DNA of 64,000 bases from Apiospora phragmitis (GCA_038363925.1 JAQQWL010000009.1:2790001-2854000), one strand, 5' to 3'; positions 33,493 through 45,316 are shown, counted from the stretch's first letter. The notes: generated by a model from the sequence alone, not told the origin. A program made the numbers and translations.

Positions 33493-34287
33493 TCACTGCA
33501 CCTTCTTGAAAAGTCCCACAGCCTTGTTCCAAATCGTCGACACGCCCTCGCTACCGGTGTTTCCCTCGTCGTACTTAGACTTCTCTGTATCGTCGTCTTC
33601 CTCATCGTCGTCGTCATCCTCCTCAGCGATGGATCCCCCCATGGCTCGCGCGCGACAAGCCTTGGCAAGGTTTCTGACGGTCGCGCGCAGCTCCTCGGTA
33701 GGGATCTCGGATCCGACGAGCGCAGCGGCTAGGTAGCGCACGGGGCGGGCGAAAGACCATCCCTGGCCCAGACCTGGCCGGAATGGGGGACCCATCTCGG
33801 TGAGGTGCGCGTCCTCCATGAGACCCTCCACCAGCACCACCCGCTGCGCATAAGTCTCAGAGCCCTGGGACTCCACCATCGCGCGCTGCCACGCCGCCTC
33901 GTCCCAGCCGATGCAAGGGCTCCCGCTGGGTAGCCCGATCTTGTAATCGTGCATGTCGTCGCGCACGACCTCGGTGGCGAGGCGCATGGGCTCGAAGCGA
34001 AACGCGAACATGCCCGCGAGGCGGTCGGCGCGCCGGGCGAACTCGACCTCGTCCTCGACGGCGAGCAGACGCTCGAGGCGCTCCTCAATGGTGGCGGCGG
34101 TCAAGTCCTCGACCCGGCCGTGGCAGGCCTCGAGCAAGGCGCGTCCGCGGTGCCGCAGGTAGAGGATGGTGGCGGCTCGTTCCCGGCTGCTGGCTTGGCG
34201 GACCCTCCACTCCGGGCCGGCCGATGGTGACGGGGAGCGGGCGTTTGCGGCGAGCGCTCGGGCGGCTGCTTTCCATAGACTGTACAT
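33493..34287 (-). CDS. hypothetical protein with acidic tail
   Basis: A single exon of 264 residues. The N-terminus (MYSLWKAAARALAANARSPSP) is basic with no acidic residues and could be a mitochondrial targeting sequence. The body is rich in Arg, Glu, Ala and Leu (EERLERLLAVEDEVEFARRADRLAGMFAFRFEPM) and probably all-helical. A block of about a dozen Asp/Glu (EEDDDDDEEDDD) precedes a conserved-looking end (STIWNKAVGLFKKVQ). No family is recognised. The high third-position GC and absence of stops over 264 codons support a real gene. Confidence 0.68.
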   Translation of the reverse strand: MYSLWKAAARALAANARSPSPSAGPEWRVRQASSRERAATILYLRHRGRALLEACHGRVEDLTAATIEERLERLLAVEDEVEFARRADRLAGMFAFRFEPMRLATEVVRDDMHDYKIGLPSGSPCIGWDEAAWQRAMVESQGSETYAQRVVLVEGLMEDAHLTEMGPPFRPGLGQGWSFARPVRYLAAALVGSEIPTEELRATVRNLAKACRARAMGGSIAEEDDDDDEEDDDTEKSKYDEGNTGSEGVSTIWNKAVGLFKKVQ

Positions 34288-35000
34288 TGTGTCGTGTTTG
34301 AGGCGTGGTAAGACTATATTGATCTAAGTAGCTTCGCAGGTATTGTCCAGTGCTGATGCTGCCAAACTTTCTGTTTTGTTATGGCGGTTGATTGCGGTCA
34401 GGCAAGTCTCAAAATATCAAATGGATTCTGATAATTTATTTGTTCTTCCTATTCAACTGCACCTGTCTATTGTGTTCCATTTATAGATACCCTCCCTGGC
34501 TACCGGAGATAGCATGGGTGGAAGCAGGGGGGAGCGCCGTTGGTTTTTCCCAACCAAGGTTTGTAGATAAATCGGGCGACCTTTTCGTAAAAAAAAAACC
34601 TCTGTTTAATTCTGTGAGTAATCATCTTGGGAAACCTCGAATTTTTGTAACTTGTTGATATGGACATGAAACCATCTCTCAGAACGCGTGGGGTGTTCCT
34701 GCGCGGACGCTGGAAGACGTAGGCGGCTTTTTGTCTACAATATGCGCAGCCAATATATGGGCGGGCATGGAGACATATTAGTTTGAGGGAACAATTAATT
34801 CATTAGATGTTTGGTGCATTGCACTGTAAGGCTCAAGGCCGGTGTACGGGCTGAATCGTTACAAATTCGCTTCACGGGTGAAAGAGAAGAAATCCTCGTC
34901 ATTTTTGGTGTTGGAATTAGAACTGCGAAGAGTGTTCGAGAATAAATAGGATACCTAAGTATGCTTAATAGAATGGAAGGCAAAAGGATCAAGCGAACAA
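34288..35000. other. intergenic, 0.7 kb
   Basis: Divergent from the acidic-tailed gene and bounded on the right by the tRNA-Glu 3' side. No gene supported. Confidence 0.5.
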
Positions 35001-35020
35001 CAAGTCCTGAAAAGGACTTG
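35001..35020 (-). other. perfect 8-bp stem with GAAA loop downstream of the tRNA
   Basis: CAAGTCCT and AGGACTTG are exact reverse complements separated by GAAA on the plus strand (TTTC on the tRNA strand). It lies just beyond the T-run that should end the tRNA-Glu transcript. Confidence 0.6.
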
Positions 35021-35028
35021 AAGAGAGC

Positions 35029-35033
35029 AAAAA
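35029..35033 (-). terminator. RNA polymerase III terminator of tRNA-Glu
   Basis: Five T on the tRNA strand, nine bases after the tRNA 3' end, the standard Pol III stop signal. Confidence 0.75.
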
Positions 35034-35042
35034 GACAAATTG

Positions 35043-35114
35043 CTCCGAAGCAGGGAATCGAACCCTGGGCCCGAGAATGAGAATCTCGAATGTTGACCAC
35101 TACACCACATCGGA
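35043..35114 (-). tRNA. tRNA-Glu(CTC)
   Basis: A 72-nt cloverleaf with no intron. The acceptor strand TCCGATG pairs with CTTCGGA (one mismatch), with discriminator G. The anticodon stem CGAGA/TCTCG encloses loop TTCTCAT, anticodon CTC at 35081-35079. The T arm is CAGGG-TTCGATT-CCCTG. The A box (TGGTGTAGTGG) and B box (GGTTCGATTCC) are good. It reads GAG codons. Confidence 0.95.
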
Positions 35115-37431
35115 CTTGCTTCTGCTCATCCATATACGCTTGATGGTAAATCGTAACTCATTGGGATTTAAATAATGTGGGAAGCTGGCTGCAGTTAATT
35201 TATTGTGCTGCTGGTAAGGAAGGAAGGGGCAGCCACGCGGGTGGAGCAAACGGCAGCTGTTTGAGCTGCAAAGACCCGCCAGCAGACGAAAAGACAAGAT
35301 ACAACTTGGAATACTGGATGAAGCCTGTGCTGGATCTGGTGACCCACCTTGGCTTTGAGGGTACCGATTGCTGTCGAGTCACATCTGCAGACACTGATTC
35401 TTGGTGCCTATGTAGGTATGACTCTAGGCCATATGTTGGCCCAGCCTTGCAAAATACATTCTAGGGTAAAGCTCAGCTACAATGCCAACAACTGTCAATC
35501 TCATCATGTCTTCCATCAACGCGGCACCGATGATTGAGTTCACATCACATACGTTGGTTATCCCCCTGACGGAGTGGACTAGTTCGTTCGACCGGGCGAA
35601 AGTCCATGGTAGTATGGTCACGGCAAGACTTCCAGCAGATATCGTACACCCTAAACTTGGTGGGGAAAAAGGGGGGGGATAAGAGGGAAATACTGCCACA
35701 ATATCTTAGGGCATGTAGGATCTGGGGCATGTCCCTTGCTAACGTGATTTAGTAATGGCTAAGGCTCGATAGCGGGAGTCGATTTGAAAGGGGCCATATA
35801 TCACTTGATTTCTCATACTATACTAGTAGAAAGACTCCCTTTTGCAGTCTGTTGTGGATGCTACCCAACCAAGGGGCAAGGCATCTCTCTAATGTTGTCA
35901 CACCCGGTAGACCGAACCATTGCTTGCTACGTATGGCTCTTGTCAGCTGCAAGTGGGTGAGAACAAGTGGGTGTGCAAAATAATAGCACGAGTCTGCTAT
36001 CCTTGCCTTGAGCTGCGCGACTTAAAGGGGTCAGACCCAATAACAGAGAGAAGCTCTATCACAAAACTGCTGTCGGTGCCGTAAAATGCCTCATGATATG
36101 CGGAGAGGGGAAGTCCAATCGACGGGCAGTTTGGAGCCGGTCATCTAGGGGCGTTTTCGCTTTTGCCGGAAAGGTCGTACTCGATCATCCTCATGTGGCT
36201 CAGCTTTCAGAATAAAGCTGTCGAATGGCCATGAGAACTTATGGCAGAAGTAATTCGCCTCTATTGTATAAGTGATGATATTGTTTATCACACCGCTGGA
36301 TTACGCGTGTCTGATGTGTCCAACTATGATTAGGAGCAATCAATTGACAGTACTACATAGAGTGCCACACCATACCAAGACGACGATCTCTATCTTTATT
36401 ACCTTTCAGCTCCAAATTCCACTCTACCGAGGGAGACCACACCCATCTGAATGCAGTTCGCAAAATCGGGTGGGTTCTTTTCTAGAAGGGGCTAAGATGT
36501 TATTGAGTGATGGTCCCAATCATTGGTGGCTCGCTTACGGTACTCAGCCCTCTCCTTGGAACCGAACTTCTTTCTAGAACGATTCCACCAAGACTGCGGC
36601 AGCCCAGTAAGCATCTACAATTGACCCGCAATTTCCATTTCGGTAAGGGGGTCTTCGCCTCCAACGGAAAGAAAAGTACCTTGGTCCGTTCACTGACGAA
36701 AAATTCCATGGAGTACGGGGGACCGAGATCGCATGGAAGGTAATCACTCTGCACTGTCAATGCTTGCCGTTATGTGAGTGCATGAGCTCGTCAATAGCAT
36801 CGGACATAGCGGGAACATTTGAAACTCGCATGCATATAGCATCATATGTTTCAAGGCGCAGCAGCTTCGCAGCGGTTGATGGGTGGATTACGTATACCAA
36901 CGCCCCCATTGGCCGACCTTCCACATCTGACGCTTCTTTACCCCTGACCTCTCGTAGTAGTAGCAGTGGTAGGAAGGAATGAGTGATTTACATACTCCTC
37001 ATAAAAATGGGATAGTCCTGAGCAGTCAAGCATTAACGGCACTATCAAGAATGATAGCTCATATAACTGCGCCATCGGCTGAAGAAGCTTACGTCCTGCC
37101 GGACTGCGTGGCGCAAACTAATTCGCCCGACCTGGCATACGCAATTACCTAGGTAGGAAGTTGCTTTTTGACTGGGTAGCGGGTTACATTAGGCAACAGA
37201 ATTAACTAGTTGTGTCCAACCATCTGAATAATTGGGTTACATTGCGGGTTCAATATACCCCAGGCTGACTGGAGATGCCTTGTGGGTAGGTAATTGGTCG
37301 AAAGCTTGATGCGTGTAGAGCACTTGATGCGTATATATATATATATAACTGGCTGCCATTGTCGCTTTGGCATTGTAAACCTGCCATGCTTCAGTAGTTC
37401 ATACCGATACCCTTCTCAGCACTATAGCAAT
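35115..37431. other. intergenic, 2.3 kb
   Basis: No supportable gene on either strand; open frames are short and without protein character. The right end is the peroxidase promoter with a (TA)n tract. Confidence 0.5.
37331..37347 (+). promoter_or_regulatory. (TA)n TATA region of the peroxidase gene
   Basis: GTATATATATATATATAAC about 90 bp upstream of the start codon, a plausible TATA element. Confidence 0.45.
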
Positions 37432-38651
37432 ATGAAGTCTCTTTCAATCATCACCACTCTTTGCTTGGCTGCATCTAGCTATGCGCATCCCCATCTCCAC
37501 TGGGCACCCCTGGACCCGGCGATGGTGAGACACCCTCTTCCTCTTATGTAGGACCATCTGGTATATGGCTGACTGCTTTTCGTCATTAGTACGAGGGCCA
37601 TGCCCCATGCTGAACAGCCTGGCAAAGTAAGTCTCTATCCCGTTCATTACATTTGCCCATAGTGAGACGCCGTTGCGTGACAGCAAGGTCTCCAGGTCTG
37701 AGACGCGATTTTTGTACTTCTGAGTTACCAGGAGCGCGCGTGTCTTGGTGGAATAGATATAAAACTTGGACGCGGCTGACCTAAATCGAGATAACAGCCA
37801 TGCCTATCTTCCGCACGATGGCAAGAACATCGATGTTACCATCACCAAGAAGGCGCTTGCCGATGCCCTGAACGTTGAAGAAGAACTCGGCCAGTTTCTT
37901 TTCGACAATGCCATCACGACGAACCCGGTACCGAACGCGACGGCCTACTCGCTCGCAGACCTGAGCCGGCACAATGTCCTGGAGCACGATGCCAGTTTCA
38001 GGTAAGAAGCCGGCAGTCTATCTATTCCTCACCACCAGAATAAATACGAAACCGCCCTCTTTCCCCCTTTCCCCCTCTAGACGGTTTACCTTTTCTAACC
38101 TATTCATGATGCAACATGAACAGCCGCCAGGATGCTCATTTCGGCCCGCCAGACAAGTTCAACACTACCATCTTCGCCGAGACCCAGTCCTACTGGCACG
38201 GCCCCGTCATCAATGTCACGATGGCGGCCGAGGCCCGGCAGGCACGCATCCGGACCTCCAACGCGACGAACCCGGAGTACAGCCTGAGCGAGCTCGGCTC
38301 GGGCTTCAGCATGGGCGAGGCGGCCGCATACCTCATCATTCTGGGGGAGCGGGCCAACTACACGGCACGCAAAACTGTGGTGGAATACCTGTTCGGTAAG
38401 ATCCTCGTTCCTACCTGTCCCCTTCCGAAGTCGAGAGAGGGCGACAGAATTAGCAGCTACCCCTGTTTGCTGACGTTTGAGGCATGGCTGCCGCCTGCTC
38501 GCTAGAGAACGAAAGACTGCCTACCAAGTTGGGCTGGCAGAGGCCGGAGCCCATTGTGTCGTTTCAAGAGCTGCGGGATGTCATAGACAAGATCTACAAC
38601 GAGACGGACCCAGATATACGCACACTAGCTCGGCGTGGAATGCATGGCTAA
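37432..38651 (+). pseudogene. heme-thiolate (chloro)peroxidase, one-base deletion
   Basis: Five exons: 37432-37524, 37590-37626, 37798-38001, 38124-38395 and 38506-38651. Exons 2-5 join in frame: RGPCPMLNSLAN-HAYLPHDGKNIDVTI, LEHDASFS-RQDAHFGP, VVEYLF-ENERLPTKLGW, ending ARRGMHG. PCP carries the heme-ligand Cys and EHD the catalytic Glu of the unspecific peroxygenase/chloroperoxidase family. Exon 1 has a signal peptide, but its frame fails by one base: WAPLDPAM should read WAPPGPGD-VRGPCP, which needs a fifth C in the run 37507-37510. Corrected length is 250 residues. All other parts are intact, so this is either a very young pseudogene or an assembly error. The intact enzyme is secreted and oxidises organic substrates with peroxide. 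Confidence 0.85.
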
Positions 38652-40882
38652 ACGGACACAAGTGTCATTGCGGGTTGGTACCGCAGAGTCAGGTTAATTG
38701 GGCAACATCAACCGGCTAGTATGTCGGTGATATCATCAGCTAGCGAGATGTGTGTTGGCCCTTCTCTTCTAGTGCAAACAGAACTCCCCGTAAATAATTG
38801 CATGATTCCGGTTTGAACCGGTGTCAGGAAATCCGATAAAAATGTCTCACACGTATGTTCCCGTGCTTGGGGTGATTGTACCCGAGTGAAGGGCTTTCGC
38901 CCGCGGAGACGGGCGTTGGTCGGCCGGCTCATCAGGTGCAAACGAGTATGGGGGTGAGGAGGAAGCTCTAGCCTCTTGGAGCCGTTGTATATAAAAATAA
39001 ACTCAGAGACGGGTCGGGCTAGGGTCAACTCTACCAGGTGGAGCCTACGGGGGAAGGCGGCAGGCCCAGCCTCTCCCAACCTTAACCCCGGCGGGATCAT
39101 GCATAAGGCTTCACTACCTGGGTACCCCCGATCAATTCGCCGTGCTCCCCTTGGGCTGTCAGGCGTTTTTCTTCTTCGTCAAGCTTCGAGAATAATACTT
39201 CATAGTCGCAAAACATAGAAGTCTGGGAATTTCCCTGCCCCAAGTGTGCAAGGCCTATGACAGCTACACATCGAAAGGGCGCCTTGTCAAATTAATTTCC
39301 GCGACAGATTAACCGCGCGGAACCCTATCAAAGTAAATGAATCAGTCTTGTACTAATGCGGCTCTGCAGCAACTATCTGGGCCGCAATCAACAGCTTGAA
39401 AGTGTGGGGTTTTGGATGGACCTCGACATATCATGACGTGAACGCGGGAGGAGGTGCCTGAGCCGAGTCAAGAGAGACAAGGAAGAGTACTTCAGTCTTT
39501 GCAGTTTTGAGTTGCGCTAAAGTGCGTGGATAGGAGCCCAGGGATTTCCTCTCTACCTAGGCCTTGTCGACTGTACAGTATCGTCGTCGGACCTGCGTCG
39601 GAAGCAAACGCAGAGACCCCGCGCCGCTACCCAAGACATCGGGTCAGGCACAAGGCACCAGGCACCATATCATCGCAATGACCTTCGCCAGTCAATACCG
39701 AGTCGAGCATATCCCAGACATGCAGTAGTCCTGACTGTATCAACATCGAGACCTGTAAATACTGGGATCAATCCGAATGCGAAAAGTCGACAATGACGTG
39801 GGCCTGGAAAACGGCGTGTCATCCCAATCGGTTAACTAGCCAATGTAACCTAACGATGGGTTTGCAGCGTTTGTTGCTTCGAAAGACTCGTTCTGAGGTT
39901 ACTGTCGAGGCGGCTGGCCGAGTGGGTAATGCGCTGGCGGTGATAGCTCCGATAGTCGACAACGGGTTGATGCACGTATCCCAGCCACCGAGGCGGTCAG
40001 CGAGGGCTGATGCGACCTGAGGTCCTGATCGGCCCGTTCGAGAAGTCACTTGAGCGACTATACGACACTAAGAATAGAACAGTGAATCAGAGGCGTCGGC
40101 TGAAGACGCCGTGCTCGTGCTCCGGATGACACAGGAACTGCCCGTGAACTCGTATGAGATGTGTGACTTGGGCCGGAAGATTTTGCCGTGTAACGTTCCT
40201 TGGAGGGGGCGGGGTCGGCTGGTAGGCAAGCAGTAGGTAAAGTTGCGACCAGCGCAGACGGCAGCGCACGCTACCGATCGCTACCAATCGCTACCGACCA
40301 CTAAACACGATGGCGCCTGTCTGCCCATTGGCCAGCTAGCCAGGCAGTCCAGATCCTTCAGCTGAGTAGAGGTGCATGGCGTCCCCTCCAGAACCCTCCG
40401 CTCGGTTGCTGGCACGGAACCTTATGCCGTCTCGCCCCCACCACACCAAAAAGAAAAAAGCCCAGCACTGCAGAATGGGAATGCGCTTCAGCTGTCAGCA
40501 AAAGGTCGCTTGCCCAAGCCAATACGAGTTTGGGCGGGGCCCAAGATCGCCATGTTCGACGTCACTCTCCGTATCCCGCCGCCCGGCTGTTTGTTCTCCC
40601 CACGTCGTTAGTCCCGACGCAGCGAGGCCAGATGGTAGGGTCACTGGGCCGATCGCTCGGGGTAGTGGGCTGCCGCACGCAGGCCTGGCCTCTGTATATA
40701 ATCTGGGTCTTTGTCTCCGTCTTTGTCTCCACGATTAGCATTGACGTATTCCATTGATCACTCCAACCAACCTCATCCACTGACCGCCTACCAGCCAGCA
40801 TCATCTTTGCGACCAACATACCCCTTAGGCTTTTGCTCATTGTCAGATACTCGCAGCCTTTTTGTTACATATCTCTATCAGA
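38652..40882. other. intergenic, 2.2 kb
   Basis: No gene supported. A 10-bp unit CGCTACC(G/A)A(T/C) is repeated three times at 40269-40298. A tRNA-like pattern near 39912-39986 was examined and rejected. Confidence 0.5.
40269..40298 (+). repeat. 10-bp tandem repeat, three units
   Basis: CGCTACCGAT, CGCTACCAAT, CGCTACCGAC in direct succession, about 585 bp upstream of the Alt a 1-like gene. Confidence 0.8.
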
Positions 40883-41519
40883 ATGCAGTCCTTCGTCGTT
40901 GCCCTTGCTGCCCTTCTGCCACTGGCAGCTGCCTCGCCCCTTGGCAGACGGGACGACAACAAAGGCTGCAACGCCGCTGCCTTCCACAACTTTGCCTGGG
41001 AGGTCAAAGACTTTGCCTACCATGCGTCCTACATCTTCACGACGCCGGCCCACCAGAACAGCTGGGGATATGTCAACTTCAACCTGTCCAACCCGGCGCT
41101 GCTGTACGACGTACAATGCAGCGCCGACAGCAGCCAGCTGAGCGACTTCTTCTACGGCAACATCCCGTACACATGTACCGGTGGCCCCGAGGGAACCACC
41201 ACCCAGACCACATTCGATTTCAACCGCCCCAGCGGCCAGCTCGACATCAATCAGACCTGGGTCTGCAGCGACGAGGACCCCCAGTGGGCGTAAGTGGGCC
41301 CCCTATTCCGCATGGTCGTAGTCGTCGACATCAATGCTAACCTATGACATCAGTTCTCGTTTCAACGCCTGGGGCTCTGTCAACTTGACTCTGGATTGCA
41401 CCGACGAGACCACCACGAACCCCAATTGGACGATTGGTGACATATACTCGGACCGGGAGGTCAAGTGCACACCGTCGACGGTTCCCATGAAGCCATACCA
41501 GATGTCGGCCGTGGCTTGA
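40883..41519 (+). CDS. Alt a 1-like (AA1-like domain) secreted protein
   Basis: Exons 40883-41289 and 41354-41519, over a 64-nt intron, give 190 residues. The signal peptide MQSFVVALAALLPLAAASP is followed by GRRDD, a likely Kex2-type processing site. The mature part has six cysteines and motifs typical of the AA1-like domain: FHNFAWEVKDFAYHASYIF, GYVNFNLSNPAL, DVQCSAD, TTFDFNRPSGQLDINQTWVC and GSVNLTLDC. Two N-glycosylation sequons are present. The fold is a disulfide-stabilised beta-barrel known from Alternaria allergen Alt a 1 and from fungal effectors and elicitors. Function outside the cell is inferred. It differs from the HRIP1-like gene at 744 in length and cysteine pattern. Confidence 0.85.
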
Positions 41520-42581
41520 AGGCGAGGTGCGCCAAATGATACGAGGTTCACGACTTATGAATGAGTTAATGTTGACTGTTTTGGATATTATTGCTGGCTT
41601 TTTAATCGTAATATGGGAGTAGTTTAGATACCTAGAGCAGATACTGAGCAATCACCGGTCGCATCTGCGAACACGTTAGGTCTCCAAAGTATGTACTCAG
41701 CAAGACGCTTGCTCGTGAATGTACTCTCACATGTTCAATAACGTTGCTCAAGATGATGGATGATATTATGTAGGAGGGAAGATGGCTGGCCTGGAACTGG
41801 GTTGGCTGTGAATATTCCGTACAACTGATTGGTTGCCAAGTCTTTACTAACCTTCCGCGACTCATGGGGGTCGACATTCAGGAGATCTGCATGGTTATGC
41901 TTGACGACAAGTGGAGACTGGCATTAATTCATGCGATATAAGCATCCCAAAGTGCCGACAGAGCTGATCAGCCAACTCAAAATCATCCGGTCGACCCCAA
42001 GACCAAGATGTGCCTTATGCTGATCTGTTTTCAGCCCCAAGATGAAGCCAAGGATCCTGGAGATCTTTCAGATGAAACATCACCGTCCCGCTTTTAATCC
42101 CAGCCGTATGCGTCCAGACGAACTCAAATATATTCAACCAGCTTCCCCTTTCAAGGGACTAAGTTGACTAAATATAGATACTCGTGACGATCAGCAGCTT
42201 GTAGTGGGACAAACGTCCAGATGTAAGCATTCCAGCCTTGAATTATTCATCTATTTTGCTCATCACTTGCCTTATTTCGTCTAAACAGTCAGTTTGGTAA
42301 TATATTTGAGTTTCCTAGCTGGTCGACGATACCCCACACAACCATGATGGCTTCAAAGATGTGAGTAAGAATAACTGTGACGATGCTAGAACTGTGTGCC
42401 CCTGAACTGCCTCTCGAGTCTCTATAAGAGCTTGAACTTCATCCCTCCAACAATCTGTTACACCTTTCCTCTGCATCCAGTCTTTCTCAACTGCAACACA
42501 ACTCACTCGTTCCAATACTCCAAGCACATTCCTTCAAACTTTCAAACAAACCATCGTACTTATTGCACTCACTTCGTCAAG
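41520..42581. other. intergenic, 1.1 kb
   Basis: Between two same-strand secreted-protein genes. The right 150 bp is a CA/CT-rich leader. No gene supported. Confidence 0.5.
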
Positions 42582-43353
42582 ATGCAGTTCTCAATCACCA
42601 CCGCTCTCACCACGGTCCTCGTTGCCTCATCCTCAGCCTCCGCTCTTACCATTCGCCTTCCGCAATCCTCACGAGATGTTACTGTAAGTCATCAAATCGT
42701 GGCTAGAGACACTCAGCCCCACAACTCCCTTTTCAGAGTTCCCTTCTTGCGACAACCAGCGCTAATCCTTCCCCTTAACCACCTAGCCTTCTGGGGACAG
42801 CCAAGCCCAAGACAAGATCCAGAAGCGGGAGGTCCTCACGTCGATCCTCACCACGGCCGGCACGCAGATCGTCATCGACCTCACGACCCGGGCCGTCAAC
42901 GCCGCGACGGCGCTGGTCAAGGACATCAGCAACTGGGACCAGGCGCGGCAGGACTTCACGCAGGCCACGACCAAGGCCATGATGGACAACAACCCGAACC
43001 CGAGCCAGTACGTCGCCGCCGCCTGCTACAACAAGGACTACAGCGTGTCAAACCCCGAGAACACGGACGGCAAGAACAGCGTCTCGTTCAAGCTCGGCGC
43101 CCTCCACACCAACTACGACTGCCTGTACATGAAGGCGCCCAACACCTTCTACACCCACAGCGACGGTGGATACCAGAACGTAAGTGGTTTGGTTGTCCAC
43201 CCTTGGAAATGCCTTCCTCTTCTTTTCTCCTTAGCCCTGGCCTGTCTTCTCGGAAACCGGACAAATGCTCACATATCTAATAAACAGCTTGCTTATCGCA
43301 ACACGAACGCCTGCACCTTCGACAAGTCCACCGGTGACCTCACCTGCGCCTAA
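42582..43353 (+). CDS. small secreted cysteine-containing protein
   Basis: Exons 42582-42683, 42787-43179 and 43288-43353, all phase 0, give 186 residues. The signal peptide (MQFSITTALTTVLVASSSASA) is followed by a propeptide-like stretch ending IQKRE, a possible dibasic cleavage. The mature chain starts with a helix (VLTSILTTAGTQIVIDLTTRAVNAATALVKDI). It then holds four cysteines (AACYN, YDCLY, NACTF, LTCA) and an aromatic-rich C-terminal half (YMKAPNTFYTHSDGGYQN). It looks like a family of uncharacterised fungal secreted proteins, possibly effector-like. No named function is claimed. Confidence 0.8.
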
Positions 43354-43881
43354 GAGCCCAAGCCTACATCTATATCAAACAACATCGGCTAATGTTACAC
43401 CTGTTATAACTAAACATGTCGATTGCACTTTTGACTTGGCTTTTCTTCATCCGCCACCCGCTCAATTATTGAGATGACGATACATGACATTTCTTCTACC
43501 TCTTCTTTTTGCCTTTTCTTTTCTTTCTGTCCCTTCGTGCATTTCAGTTGGCTGGATAGATCGTTCTTTTGCGGCTTTCGGCTTTTAGGTGAAAATAGGG
43601 GGACACATAAGAGACACCGGTTGCTGCTACGTTCTGTTGTTCGCTGCGGTATCTGACGGCTCTCATCCTCGAGCTGCTGTTCGTTATGCATGACTGGGTT
43701 TGATTTTGATCTTGTATTATTACTGAAAGCTTTCGGAATTTCTTGGGTAGTTGAATTGAGGTTTTACGTTCCTGATTGCTTTTAGCAACATCACAACATT
43801 TGGTGTAAGGGTGACCGCAATGAGTCTTTGACAGCCATGCCCCACATCCGAATAAGTCACTCCGAAGTCTTAATAACCCTC
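43354..43881. other. convergent intergenic, 0.5 kb
   Basis: 3' regions of the secreted-protein gene and the F-box-like gene. A T/C-rich stretch lies at 43496-43530. No gene supported. Confidence 0.5.
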
Positions 43882-44835
43882 CTAATCTTCACCATCAGAA
43901 GGCGGCGGTGCATGTGTGAAAACAACGCCAACTCGGTCCAGCATCTGTTCTATCTGGAGCAGCTGTGATTCCATTAGCCAGTACCTCGTGCACTTAGGTT
44001 CCGATCGTAGATGCACGCTCCGCAGGCTCAAGAGCCCCTGCAGCTCCTGATCCTGTTGTTGCTTTTTCTCCTCCGGTGGTCGCACCGCTTCGGCCAGATG
44101 CTGGAACTGGCGGATCAAGACATCGAGGTAGCGCTCCGGATGGGGGAGGAGGGAGTCGCCAAAGTCGGCGTACGCCGTGTTCCAGGTGTCGCAGAGGTCC
44201 AGCTGCTCCAGGTTGGGGGTTAGCAGATCGCGAAGCGACAGGTGCCGGATCTGCTCCGACGGCCCGAACAGCATGAAGATGTCGATGCTCAGGCGCCGGA
44301 GACTCGTCATAGTGGGCAAGCAGGCGAGGCGGTTGGCAGCACCGATGTGGGTGTAGAAGTGACGTCCAAACCCCGCCAGGTGCAGCTCCTCGAGCGTGTC
44401 GGCGTGGAGCCGGAGGGCAGCATCGAGGGTTGCTTCTGAGTGTGTGTAGGCGCTGGAGTCGCTACAATCTATGCGGCCCGCACCCGACGACAGGCGGCGC
44501 AGGTTGGTGGCCAGCTCGCAAAACGCGTGGAAGTGCTTGCAGTGGTAGTTCGGGCTGGACAAATGCCGCGTCAGCCGCCGGAGAGAGGGGCTGTACGCCA
44601 GTGTCCGGAGCAAATGCGCCATTTCTACGCTCCCGCTGTCGACAATTATGGTGCGGTAGAGCCGAGGGCGGGCTTCCGCGGCGGTGGAATGGCATGCGAG
44701 GCAGAGGTTCCGCAGCGCAGCACGCTTTTCCCGGAACTCCTGCGAAGGCAAATGAGAGCCCGAGTCGAGTTGTGGGAGCTCCAAGTGACTGACGATTTCT
44801 GATCTCAGCTCCGCTGGCAGACTGTGCCAAGACAT
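43882..44835 (-). CDS. F-box-like protein
   Basis: A single exon of 317 residues. The N-terminus MSWHSLPAELRSEIVSHLELP is an F-box-type opening, and the following conserved pattern LCLACHSTAAEARPRLYRTIIV is typical of fungal F-box proteins. The remainder has leucine-rich helical/strand repeats (TLEELHLAGFG, MTSLRRLSIDIF, PNLEQLDLCDTW, LSLRSVHLRS) spaced like degenerate LRRs, expected to recruit substrates to an SCF ubiquitin ligase. The C-terminus is acidic (PPPSDGED). The substrate is unknown. Confidence 0.78.
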   Translation of the reverse strand: MSWHSLPAELRSEIVSHLELPQLDSGSHLPSQEFREKRAALRNLCLACHSTAAEARPRLYRTIIVDSGSVEMAHLLRTLAYSPSLRRLTRHLSSPNYHCKHFHAFCELATNLRRLSSGAGRIDCSDSSAYTHSEATLDAALRLHADTLEELHLAGFGRHFYTHIGAANRLACLPTMTSLRRLSIDIFMLFGPSEQIRHLSLRDLLTPNLEQLDLCDTWNTAYADFGDSLLPHPERYLDVLIRQFQHLAEAVRPPEEKKQQQDQELQGLLSLRSVHLRSEPKCTRYWLMESQLLQIEQMLDRVGVVFTHAPPPSDGED

Positions 44836-45117
44836 GCTGATGTCGATTGTTTACTGGTGAATAGGAGTTTGTATATCTGGAAGTGTGGGGTAAGCTGAAC
44901 TCATGCATCCTAACAGGGAGGAATGCTAGAACAAATAAACCAGGCGATTTAATAAGCACTGGGGGGATTTACGGCTACCTAAAGCGCCAAACCCCACCGC
45001 CTAAGCTAATCGCTTCGTGGAATGTTTCTGCCCCGAGTCCCTTCGATTCCGGAGCCCAAATTAATAACTAACATCGTTACCCACATGTAATCTCTAGTGT
45101 ATTAACAGTATGCACTT

Positions 45118-45316
45118 AGTTCTCGCTCAAATGCTGTGCCCAGGTACACGCGCCGGAAGGCCACGAGCTGCCTTGCGGGCTGCACCACCGACAACGCCCG
45201 CGCCAGCATGTACGCTTGGGCGACGAGGCTGCCGGGCAAGGTGCCGGTGTTGCAGACTGTGATGGTGAAGGTCATGGTCCCGGTGGAGGCGGGGGGATCG
45301 GCCGGCTGAGTCGAGA
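45118..45316 (-). pseudogene. GH3 beta-glucosidase C-terminal Fn3-like fragment
   Basis: About 60 residues match the fibronectin-III-like end of GH3 beta-glucosidases: TMTFTITVCNTGTLPGSLVAQ, YMLARALSVVQP, then ARQLVAFRRVYLGTAFERE. No catalytic domain exists nearby on this strand, and the sequence immediately upstream is unrelated. It is a stranded C-terminal fragment. Confidence 0.65.

Noticed and set aside
38808..38830. CCGGTTTGAACCGG as a tRNA T-arm or palindromic operator
   Set aside because: Not an exact palindrome and the surrounding sequence cannot form a cloverleaf.
39912..39986. Possible tRNA: GGCTGG ... CCAGCC ends about 75 nt apart with an A-box-like TGGCCGAGTGG
   Set aside because: No T arm or B box can be formed and the anticodon stem fails.
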